Assembly (NCBI RefSeq): GCF_006334915.2
Contig: NZ_VDMA02000029.1
Span: forward strand, 1-64,000
DNA: 64,000 nt
Source: Microbispora catharanthi
Lineage (GTDB): Bacteria; Actinomycetota; Actinomycetes; Streptosporangiales; Streptosporangiaceae
Direction of reading: 5' to 3'
The position numbers and the translations under genes are program-made. Shown piece after piece: positions 50,419-57,065 of this stretch. The notes beneath the pieces were generated by a model. It was given only the letters and a program-made list of their open reading frames with translations. It was not told where the DNA came from and did not search any database. Position 1 is the first letter of the stretch. Every line of letters starts with the position of its first letter.

Positions 50419-51286
50419 GCGCACCGAACGGTTGAGCGTGCGCAAGACGTACAAGCTGTTCATCGGCGGCGCGTTCCCGCGTTCGGAGAGCGGAAGGTCG
50501 TATGTCGTGACCTCCTCCAAGGGCGACTTCCTCGCCAACGCGGCCAGGGCCTCGCGCAAGGACGCCAGGGACGCGGTCTCGGCCGCGCGGAAGGCGTTCT
50601 CCGGCTGGTCGGGCGCCACGGCGTACAACAGGGGCCAGATCCTGTACCGGATCGCCGAGATGCTGGAGGGCCGCCGCACCCAGTTCGCATCCGAGGTCGC
50701 CGACGCCGACGGCGTCTCCGCGAAGAAGGCGGGTGAGCTGGTGGACGCCGCGGTGGACCGGCTGGTCTGGTACGCGGGCTGGTCCGACAAGATCGGCGCG
50801 GTCCTCGGGTCGGCCAATCCGGTGGCCGGGCCCTACTTCAACCTGTCGAGCCCGGAGCCGACCGGCGTGGTCGCGGTGGTGGCCCCGCCGGCGGGACCGC
50901 TGCTGGGACTGGTCAGTGTGATCGCGCCGGTGATCGTGACCGGCAACACCTGCGTGGTGGTCGCCTCCGAGCGAGCGCCGCTGCCGGCGATCACGCTGGC
51001 CGAGGTGCTGGCGACCTCCGACCTGCCGGGCGGGGTGGTGAACATCCTCACCGGCTCGGCCGCCGAGATCGCCCCCTGGCTCGCGGGCCACATGGACGTC
51101 AACGGCATCGACCTGACGGGCGCCGACCCCGAGCTGGCCGTCACGTGTGAGGAGCTGGCCGCGGAGAACCTCAAGCGGGTGCTCCGGCCGCCGGCCGATC
51201 GCGTGGACTGGCTCGCCGACCCCGGCATCGGGCGGATGACGGCGTTCCTGGAGACCAAGACCGTCTGGCATCCGATCGGGATCTAG
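50411..51286 (+). CDS. Truncated aldehyde dehydrogenase-family protein lacking the catalytic domain
   Basis: A 291-aa protein matching only the N-terminal part of ALDH: KTYKLFIGGAFPRSESGR, TGVVAVVAPPAGPLLGLVSV (equivalent to the IPWNFP segment), and DLPGGVVNILTGSAAEIAPW. The Cys loop and the C-terminal half are absent, so it cannot be a standard dehydrogenase. Short paralogues behind deoC-ALDH recur in actinobacteria and may be assembly partners. Its 3' end overlaps the convergent Rho gene by 4 bp. Confidence 0.85.
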   Translation: MSERTERLSVRKTYKLFIGGAFPRSESGRSYVVTSSKGDFLANAARASRKDARDAVSAARKAFSGWSGATAYNRGQILYRIAEMLEGRRTQFASEVADADGVSAKKAGELVDAAVDRLVWYAGWSDKIGAVLGSANPVAGPYFNLSSPEPTGVVAVVAPPAGPLLGLVSVIAPVIVTGNTCVVVASERAPLPAITLAEVLATSDLPGGVVNILTGSAAEIAPWLAGHMDVNGIDLTGADPELAVTCEELAAENLKRVLRPPADRVDWLADPGIGRMTAFLETKTVWHPIGI

Positions 51287-52425
51287 CCCTTCGCCAGGGC
51301 CAGGAGGAGTTCGGCGTTCGAGCCGGTGTTCTTCAGTGTGGTGAGGAAGCGTTCGAACCCCTCCTGGTCCTGCAACGCCCGGCGCAGCCGCCAGATCAGC
51401 GGCTGCTCCGAGGGGTGGAGCAGCAGTTCCTCGCGGCGCGTGCCGGAGGCGACGACGTCGACGGCGGGGAAGACGCGGCGGTCGGCCAGGCTCCGGCTCA
51501 GCTTCAGCTCCATGTTGCCGGTGCTCTTGAACTCCTCGAAGAGGTTGTCGTCCATCTTCGAGCCGGTCTCGACCAGCGCGGTGGCGATGATCGTGAGCGA
51601 GCCGCCGTCCTCGATGTTGCGGGCGGCGCCGAGCACCTTCTTGGGCTGGTGCAGGGCCCCGGCGTCCATGCCGCCCGTCAGCAGGCGCCCGCCGCTCGGC
51701 GCGGCCATGTTGTACGCCCGGCCGAGGCGGGTGATCGAGTCGATGAGCACGACCACGTCACGGCCCGTCTCCACGAGCCGCTTGGCCCGCTCGACGGCGA
51801 GTTCGGCCGCGGTGATGTGGTCCTGCGGCGCACGGTCGAAGGTCGAGGCGACCACCTCGGCCCGGACCGACTCGCGCATGTCGGTGACCTCCTCGGGCCG
51901 CTCGTCCACCAGGACGACGATGAGGTGGCATTCGGGGTGGTTGGTCGTGATCGCGTTCGCGACGGCCTTGAGGAACATCGTCTTGCCGGCCTTCGGCGGG
52001 GCGACGATCAGGCCGCGCTGGCCCTTGCCGATCGGCGCGAACAGGTCGATGACCCGCGTGGCCAGCACGTTGCGCGTCGTCTCCAGGCGCAGCCGCTCGT
52101 CGGGGTAGATCGGCACGAGGTCGGTGAAGTGCGGTCGCGCGGTGTCCACGGGCGCGCCGTTCACCACCGTGACGGCGGTGAGCATGCCGTTCTGGGCGAC
52201 GCCGCGGACGTGGTCGCCGCGGCGCAGGTCGAGCGCGTCCGCGAGCGCGGCCGGAACGGTCACGTCCTTCGGGCCGGGCAGGTAGCCGTTCGTACGGATG
52301 ACCGTGTTCCTGCCCGACCGGTCGAGCAGGCCGGTGACCTCGGTGGTTTGGGTGTTCTTCGTACGGGCCGGTGTGGTGCGGGAGACGCTGCGCGGCTTGG
52401 GAACGCCGAGAGTGGTGGTGGTCAT
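51283..52425 (-). CDS. rho: Rho-type transcription termination factor, short paralogue
   Basis: A 380-aa RNA-dependent ATPase. A cold-shock-like N-terminal domain (around 28-95; NGYLPGPKDVTVPAALAD) precedes the ATPase: P-loop APPKAGKT (142-149), Walker B VVVLIDSITRLGRAYN, Q-loop/R-loop MDAGALHQPKKVLGAARNIE, and SKMDDNLFEEFKSTGNMEL. The long basic or acidic N-terminal extension of actinobacterial housekeeping Rho is missing, so it is a compact form, possibly a second copy. ATG 52425 is preceded by GAGGAG; upstream ORF codons lie in the leader. Confidence 0.88.
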   Translation of the reverse strand: MTTTTLGVPKPRSVSRTTPARTKNTQTTEVTGLLDRSGRNTVIRTNGYLPGPKDVTVPAALADALDLRRGDHVRGVAQNGMLTAVTVVNGAPVDTARPHFTDLVPIYPDERLRLETTRNVLATRVIDLFAPIGKGQRGLIVAPPKAGKTMFLKAVANAITTNHPECHLIVVLVDERPEEVTDMRESVRAEVVASTFDRAPQDHITAAELAVERAKRLVETGRDVVVLIDSITRLGRAYNMAAPSGGRLLTGGMDAGALHQPKKVLGAARNIEDGGSLTIIATALVETGSKMDDNLFEEFKSTGNMELKLSRSLADRRVFPAVDVVASGTRREELLLHPSEQPLIWRLRRALQDQEGFERFLTTLKNTGSNAELLLALAKG

Positions 52426-52567
52426 GGGACTCCTCGGTCTGGGATACATGGGTGCACGCTGATGGAGGAACGGCCGGTCCGGCCGGAGCGGAGCGGGAGG
52501 GATCGAGGACCGCGGCGAAGGCCCGGCGGAGCGGGCTTCGCGAGGACCGGAGGTGCCTCCCGGCGCA

Positions 52568-52619
52568 GCGTCTCAGTGCATGTCGGCCTGTGCTGCTTCG
52601 ACCGGTGACTGAGAGACGC
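52568..52619 (-). promoter_or_regulatory. Leader hairpin overlapping the end of a 26-codon uORF
   Basis: GCGTCTCAGT (52568-52577) pairs with ACTGAGAGACGC (52608-52619), with a 2-nt bulge. The stop codon of the upstream ORF (52573-52575) is inside the left arm, so ribosome position would alter the fold. Attenuation is inferred. Confidence 0.4.
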
Positions 52620-52653
52620 TCGCGGAATACGTGTGACGCGCGTATGGGCTCAT
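52573..52653 (-). CDS. Candidate 26-aa leader peptide of the rho paralogue
   Basis: ATG 52653 to TGA 52573 on the minus strand encodes a peptide beginning MSPYARHTYSASVS and ending QADMH. No Shine-Dalgarno sequence is visible, and third-position G/C is only moderate, so translation is unproven. Its position between the promoter and rho makes it a possible sensor peptide. Confidence 0.3.
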   Translation of the reverse strand: MSPYARHTYSASVSQSPVEAAQADMH

Positions 52654-52709
52654 CAGTGTTGACTGGAGGTCATCGGACCGCGGAGCCAGAACCATACGGC
52701 TTGTCGCTG

Positions 52710-52737
52710 ACTATAACAGGCTCACTTGATTCGGCAA
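52710..52737 (-). promoter_or_regulatory. Sigma-70-type promoter for rho
   Basis: On the minus strand, TTGCCG (52732-52737), a 16-bp spacer and TATAGT (52710-52715) form a good housekeeping promoter. Transcription would start near 52703, about 280 nt upstream of the rho ATG. Confidence 0.6.
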
Positions 52738-52749
52738 TTCCCTTGAGAG

Positions 52750-53328
52750 CTATCGGGCCTGGAGGGCGTCGAGCGCCACGGCCATGGCGATGACCAGGCG
52801 GCGGTCGAGGCGCGGGTCGCGGATCTCGATGGCGTACCGGTCGCGCAGGCCCCACCTGCGGTCCACCGAGAAGGCGATCGAGGCGCCGATGCTGAAGTCG
52901 AAGTGGTACGGCAGCCACTCCAGCGAGTCGGAGAACCGGCGCAGCAGGGCGACCGCCAGGTGCCGCTCCTGCCCGGTCAGCGTCGGCAGTCCCGGCTGCT
53001 GGAGGTGCCAGGTCGAGCGGAGCAGCGACCGGCCGAAATCCTTGCGGAACGTCCCGATGGGGTTCCCCTCGTCGTCCACCACGTCGTACTCGCCGGCGAG
53101 GTCGAGGACCTTGCGCGCCTTGAACCCGGCCAGCGTCGCCTGCCGGGACTCGTCGGTGTAGAGCGTCACCTGCTCCTTGAGCGCCATCCGCTTCTGCTCG
53201 GCGAAGGCCACGGCCTCGCCTTCCGAACCGTCGGGGAGAGCCACATGGACGACGTACCTGTTCACCATCATGGTGATTTTCTGGCGCAGGTACAGGCGGG
53301 TCTGTGCCTGCAGGGTCGCTATATCCAT
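52750..53328 (-). CDS. LURP-one-related/scramblase-like family protein
   Basis: A 192-aa protein with alternating short beta-strands typical of the LOR/tubby-like fold (DLAGEYDVVDDEGNPIGTFRKDFGRSLLRSTWHL). No signal peptide or catalytic motif is present. Family members are small barrel proteins linked to phospholipid binding; the bacterial role is unknown. ATG 53328 is favoured (GGAG nearby). It stands alone between the rho leader and the divergent PspC gene. Confidence 0.75.
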   Translation of the reverse strand: MDIATLQAQTRLYLRQKITMMVNRYVVHVALPDGSEGEAVAFAEQKRMALKEQVTLYTDESRQATLAGFKARKVLDLAGEYDVVDDEGNPIGTFRKDFGRSLLRSTWHLQQPGLPTLTGQERHLAVALLRRFSDSLEWLPYHFDFSIGASIAFSVDRRWGLRDRYAIEIRDPRLDRRLVIAMAVALDALQAR

Positions 53329-53499
53329 ATGAGACTCCAAGGACGGTCTTTGCCTCCTTTATGCCCTCTTCCCGAAGAAGATCACCAGCGGGATACCCCT
53401 GAATTGGCGCTGTCTGGGGATCAGGGTTTTCTCAGGGTTCCTCGTGGAACGTGGTGTCCATGGCCGTCCGTTGAACCGGATGACGAAAGGAGCCGATCG

Positions 53500-53715
53500 A
53501 TGTACCGATCGAGACAGCACAAGATCATCGCTGGCGTCTGCGGAGGGATCGCGGACCGGTACGGCATGTCGCCGACGGTCGTGCGGGTGCTGTTCCTGCT
53601 GTCCTGCATCTTGCCGGGTCCGCAGTTCGTGGCCTACCTCATCATGTGGGTGCTGTTCCCCAAGGCCCCGGCCGCGTCCGCCCCGGGCTACGACTACTCG
53701 CACGGGCGCAGGTAG
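53500..53715 (+). CDS. PspC-domain membrane protein
   Basis: A 71-aa phage-shock-protein-C-like protein. Signature: MYRSRQHKIIAGVCGGIADR, then YGMSPTVVRVLFLLSCILPG, and one amphipathic plus one transmembrane helix (VAYLIMWVLFPK). Only this domain is present, with no C-terminal LiaF or DUF part. ATG 53500 follows AAAGGA. PspC proteins respond to envelope stress. It diverges from the LURP-one-like gene. Confidence 0.9.
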   Translation: MYRSRQHKIIAGVCGGIADRYGMSPTVVRVLFLLSCILPGPQFVAYLIMWVLFPKAPAASAPGYDYSHGRR

Positions 53716-53767
53716 GCGGCACGCGGCCACGCGGGTCCGTTTATGCTCACATCAGGAGAGGTGAGCG

Positions 53768-54406
53768 ATGATGCGGCAACGGCCCCTGACGCTGGTCCAG
53801 GACGACCTGGTCGACTACGAGAAGGCCATGGAGCGCATGGCCGCGCTGGTCGAGGAACGGCAGGACGACGCGCGGCCCGACACGTTGTGGCTGCTCAGCC
53901 ACCCGCCGGTCTTCACGGTCGGCAAGCGGACGCTGGAGACCCACCTGCCCGACCCGGCGGCCGGCATCCCCGTGGTGCCGACCGGCCGCGGCGGCCAGCT
54001 CACCTATCACGGGCCCGGGCAGCTCGTCGGCTATCTCATCGTGAAGCTGCGGGCCGGCGAGGGCGTGGTCGACTACATCCGCGAGGTCGAGCTGCGGCTG
54101 GTCGAGGCGCTGGGCAAGATCGGCGTCCCGGCCGAGCGGCGCGACACCCCGCCCGGGTCGGAGCTGCTCACGGGCGTGTGGACCCGGGACACCGGGCGGA
54201 AGATCGTCTCGATCGGCATGCGGTCGAGCCGGTCGGTCACCAGCCACGGCTTCGCGCTCAACGTGGACGGCGACCTCACGCCGTGGGACCTCGCGGTGCC
54301 CTGCGGCATGCCCGACGTGGAGATGACCTCGATCGCCCGCGAGCTCGGGCGGGCCTCCATGGAGGAGACCCGCCGCTTCGTCGCGGAGGCGTTCGAGGCC
54401 TCCTGA
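53768..54406 (+). CDS. lipB: Octanoyl-[ACP]:protein N-octanoyltransferase
   Basis: A 212-aa enzyme that moves octanoyl groups from ACP to lipoate-dependent proteins. LipB motifs: RGGQLTYHGPGQLVGYLI (around 78-95), catalytic Lys in GRKIVSIGMR (around 148), and catalytic Cys in DLAVPCGMPDVEMTS (around 181). The gene starts after a GGAGAGGTGAG ribosome site (ATG 53768, next ATG 53771). It is separated from the usual lipA neighbour in this window. Confidence 0.92.
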   Translation: MMRQRPLTLVQDDLVDYEKAMERMAALVEERQDDARPDTLWLLSHPPVFTVGKRTLETHLPDPAAGIPVVPTGRGGQLTYHGPGQLVGYLIVKLRAGEGVVDYIREVELRLVEALGKIGVPAERRDTPPGSELLTGVWTRDTGRKIVSIGMRSSRSVTSHGFALNVDGDLTPWDLAVPCGMPDVEMTSIARELGRASMEETRRFVAEAFEAS

Positions 54407-54504
54407 CGGCCGGCGGTCACAGGGCCCCGGCCGCGCTCTCCAGGCCGCGGGTCACCCGATTCCGCCAGTCGCCCGCCGGGTTGGGCGGGCCGTAGACGGG
54501 GAGA

Positions 54505-56064
54505 TCAGGCCACGGGCTCGGGCTCGCCGACACCGTCGCCGACGTCGTCGACCGTACGGCGGGGCCCGGCGAACCAGTGCTTGGCCGACAGGTGCCACCA
54601 CAGGGCGATGCCGATGAGCACTGCGCCCACGGCGATGGGGGCGTAGTTCACCGACGTCCAGGTGAAGTCCTTGTTGCCCGGGACGCCCGCAGGGGCGATG
54701 GGCAGGATGAAGTAGATCGAGATGATCGCGATCTCGATCACGGCGATCCAGGACAGCGCCTTGTACTTGCGCCCCAGGGTCCACGGCCCGGGCTGGAAGG
54801 AGTCCCCGGCGCGCAGGCGCAGCCAGATCGGGATGAGGAACGCGAGGTAGAGCCCGATCACCGCGATGGACACCACGGCGAGGAACGCCACGGGGGTCGT
54901 CGTGCCCTCGGGCGCGTAGAGCGCGGGCAGCGTGATCAGCAGCGCGACCCCGCAACCGCCGATGATCGCGTTGACCGGCGTGCGGTTGCGGTCGACCTTC
55001 GACCACAGCCGCCAGCCCGGCACCGCGCCGTCGCGGGAGAACGCGTACGTCATCCGCGACATCGAGGTCACGCAGCTCATGCCGCAGAAGAACTGCCCGA
55101 CCGTGGAGATGCCGAAGATGACGGTGGCGAGGGTGGACGACAGCGACGAGGTGAAGATGGCCCCGACGAAGCCGCCCTCGGCGTCGACGGCGTCCACGTT
55201 CGTGGCCGCGAACAGGAACGACAGCAGCAGGATCCAGCCGCCGATCGCGGAGTAGAAGATCGACTGCCACAGGCCCTTGGCCGCGGTGCGGGCCGCGCCG
55301 TGGGTCTCCTCCGACACGTGGGCGCAGGCGTCGAAGCCGGTGATCGTGTACTGCGTGAGCAGGAAGCCCAGCGGCAGCACGTACAGCCAGAAGGCCGGGC
55401 CCGAGCCGCCGTCGCCGAAACCGGAGTGGTTGAAGGTCTCGAACAGGAAGCCCACGCTCTGGTGCTTCGACGGGCCGAAGATCAGGATCAGCACGACGGC
55501 CGCCGCGCCGAACACGTGCCACCACACCGAGACGTTCTGCAGCAGTGAGATCAGGCGGTGGCTGAAGATGTTGATCAACGCGTGCAGCACCAGGACGATC
55601 GCGAACAGCAGGAACGTCTGGTGCAGCGCGTTGCCGTTCGCCCAGGAGTCGCTGAACCGGCCGATCGTGATGTTCAGGAACGTCGCGCAGCCGTAGTCGA
55701 CCGACGCGGTCACCGCGATCAGGCCGATCAGGTTGAGCCAGCCGGTGAACCAGCCGTGGACCGGCCCGCCCAGCTTCGCGGCCCACCAGTAGATGCCGCC
55801 CGCCGTGGGGTACGCGGAGACCAGCTCCGCCATGCAGAACCCGATGATCAGAATGAACGCCGAGATCAGCGGCCAGCCGATCGAGATCGCAAGGGGCCCG
55901 CCGTTGTTCCACGCCTGGCTGAAGGTGGTGAAACACCCGGCCAGGATCGAGATGATGGAGAAGGAGATCGCGAAGTTGGAGAACCCGCTCCAGGTGCGGG
56001 CCAGTTCCTGTTTGTAGCCGAGTTCCGCTAGTCGCTTGGCGTCGTCGTCGAGGGCTTGCGCCAC
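54505..56064 (-). CDS. APC-superfamily amino acid/amine permease
   Basis: A 519-aa transporter with about 12 helices. The N-terminal phrase RLAELGYKQELARTWSGFSN and the first helix (FSIISILAGCFTTF) are those of GABA/choline-type APC permeases (the AAT/GabP-like branch). Other motifs: ELVSAYPTAGGIYWWAAKLG and GFDACAHVSEETHGAARTAAKG. GTG 56064 follows GGAGGCC. It lies 11 bp behind the choline-kinase-like gene in one operon, suggesting uptake of a small amino or quaternary compound. Confidence 0.87.
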   Translation of the reverse strand: MAQALDDDAKRLAELGYKQELARTWSGFSNFAISFSIISILAGCFTTFSQAWNNGGPLAISIGWPLISAFILIIGFCMAELVSAYPTAGGIYWWAAKLGGPVHGWFTGWLNLIGLIAVTASVDYGCATFLNITIGRFSDSWANGNALHQTFLLFAIVLVLHALINIFSHRLISLLQNVSVWWHVFGAAAVVLILIFGPSKHQSVGFLFETFNHSGFGDGGSGPAFWLYVLPLGFLLTQYTITGFDACAHVSEETHGAARTAAKGLWQSIFYSAIGGWILLLSFLFAATNVDAVDAEGGFVGAIFTSSLSSTLATVIFGISTVGQFFCGMSCVTSMSRMTYAFSRDGAVPGWRLWSKVDRNRTPVNAIIGGCGVALLITLPALYAPEGTTTPVAFLAVVSIAVIGLYLAFLIPIWLRLRAGDSFQPGPWTLGRKYKALSWIAVIEIAIISIYFILPIAPAGVPGNKDFTWTSVNYAPIAVGAVLIGIALWWHLSAKHWFAGPRRTVDDVGDGVGEPEPVA

Positions 56065-56075
56065 TGAGGCCTCCT

Positions 56076-56993
56076 CTAACTGGTGCGGAGTTTCCGGACG
56101 CCGTCGAGCAGGCGTCCGAAGCGTGGATCCCCGAGGTCGCGTACGGCTTGGGCGAACTTGTCGGCGGCCTCGGCGGAGTAGTCGAATCCGGGCAGGGCCC
56201 CACCGCGGACCAGCCCCTCGTGGATGACGAACCAGAGCGTCCAGGTGAGGTTGGACATGATCAGGTTCAGCCGCACCCGGGGGACGTGCTCGTCGTCGCC
56301 GAAGTAGGCCCGCGTGAGCCGTACGACCTCGTCGGGGTCGAAGTCGGACTCGGCGGCGATGTCCCCCAGCTCGAAACAGGGGTCGTTGTCGCCGGAGAGC
56401 TGGTAGTCGACGATCCGGACGCCGTCGCCGGTGGCGATCAGGTTCTCGGCCAGCAGGTCGTTGTGGCAGGGGACCGTGGGAAGCGGGCACCGGGCCAGCG
56501 CCGCCTCGATGTCGGCCGCGACCGGCAGCACGTCCTCGTATCCGGCGGGAAGGGCCAGGCCGTGGGCACGGCACCGCGCCACGTACTCCCGGAGCTTGCC
56601 GAAGATCGAGAAGTCGTTGCCGAAGCGGGGGCCGGTGTGCAGGCGGCGGCAGGCGTCCGCCACCTCCTCGATCCGCGCGGCCACGGCCGGGGCGTCGAGG
56701 GTGACCCCCTCGACGTACTCCAGGAGGAGGACGCCCGGCAGCACGTGGACGACGCCGGGGCCGATCCCGGACGACGCCGCGGCGACCGTGTTGGCGATCT
56801 CCTGGTCGAGCGGGATGCCGAGTCCGGTCTCGGCGATGCGCGGGTCGAGCACCCGCAGGAGCCAGCGGTCGCCGTCCTCGCTGTCGACCCTGGCGATGTG
56901 GTGGCTGAGCCCGCCCTTGATCGTCGTGAAGGTCAGCGGCCGCCCGGCCCAGGCCGTGACGAGATCCATTGCGTCTGCGACGGGATCTGGCAT
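56076..56993 (-). CDS. Choline/ethanolamine-kinase-like phosphotransferase
   Basis: A 305-aa small-molecule kinase of the APH/LicA superfamily. Brenner-type motif PTVPCHNDLLAENLIATGDG (around 190-209) and metal-binding VDYQLSGDNDPCFELGD (around 213-229); the Asn/Asp pairs are intact. The specificity suggests an amino-alcohol or methylated amine. ATG 56993 is preceded by AAGGAGCC. It diverges from the FAD demethylase with a 72-bp gap and is cotranscribed with the permease. Confidence 0.84.
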   Translation of the reverse strand: MPDPVADAMDLVTAWAGRPLTFTTIKGGLSHHIARVDSEDGDRWLLRVLDPRIAETGLGIPLDQEIANTVAAASSGIGPGVVHVLPGVLLLEYVEGVTLDAPAVAARIEEVADACRRLHTGPRFGNDFSIFGKLREYVARCRAHGLALPAGYEDVLPVAADIEAALARCPLPTVPCHNDLLAENLIATGDGVRIVDYQLSGDNDPCFELGDIAAESDFDPDEVVRLTRAYFGDDEHVPRVRLNLIMSNLTWTLWFVIHEGLVRGGALPGFDYSAEAADKFAQAVRDLGDPRFGRLLDGVRKLRTS

Positions 56994-57065
56994 GCCCGGC
57001 TCCTTTTGGTCTACCTTCAGACCATTGATCCGATTGTCTGGGCCGGGTGTTACAGGACGGTACCG

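Larger units (their letters stand above)
52426..52749 (-). other. Long structured leader of the rho paralogue
   Basis: A 324-bp gap without a conventional gene. It holds, in transcription order, a promoter (52710-52737), a 26-codon open frame (52573-52653), a hairpin (arms 52568-52577 and 52608-52619), and a GGCCGG-T-CCGGCC dyad (52472-52484) before the rho ribosome site. Confidence 0.6.
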
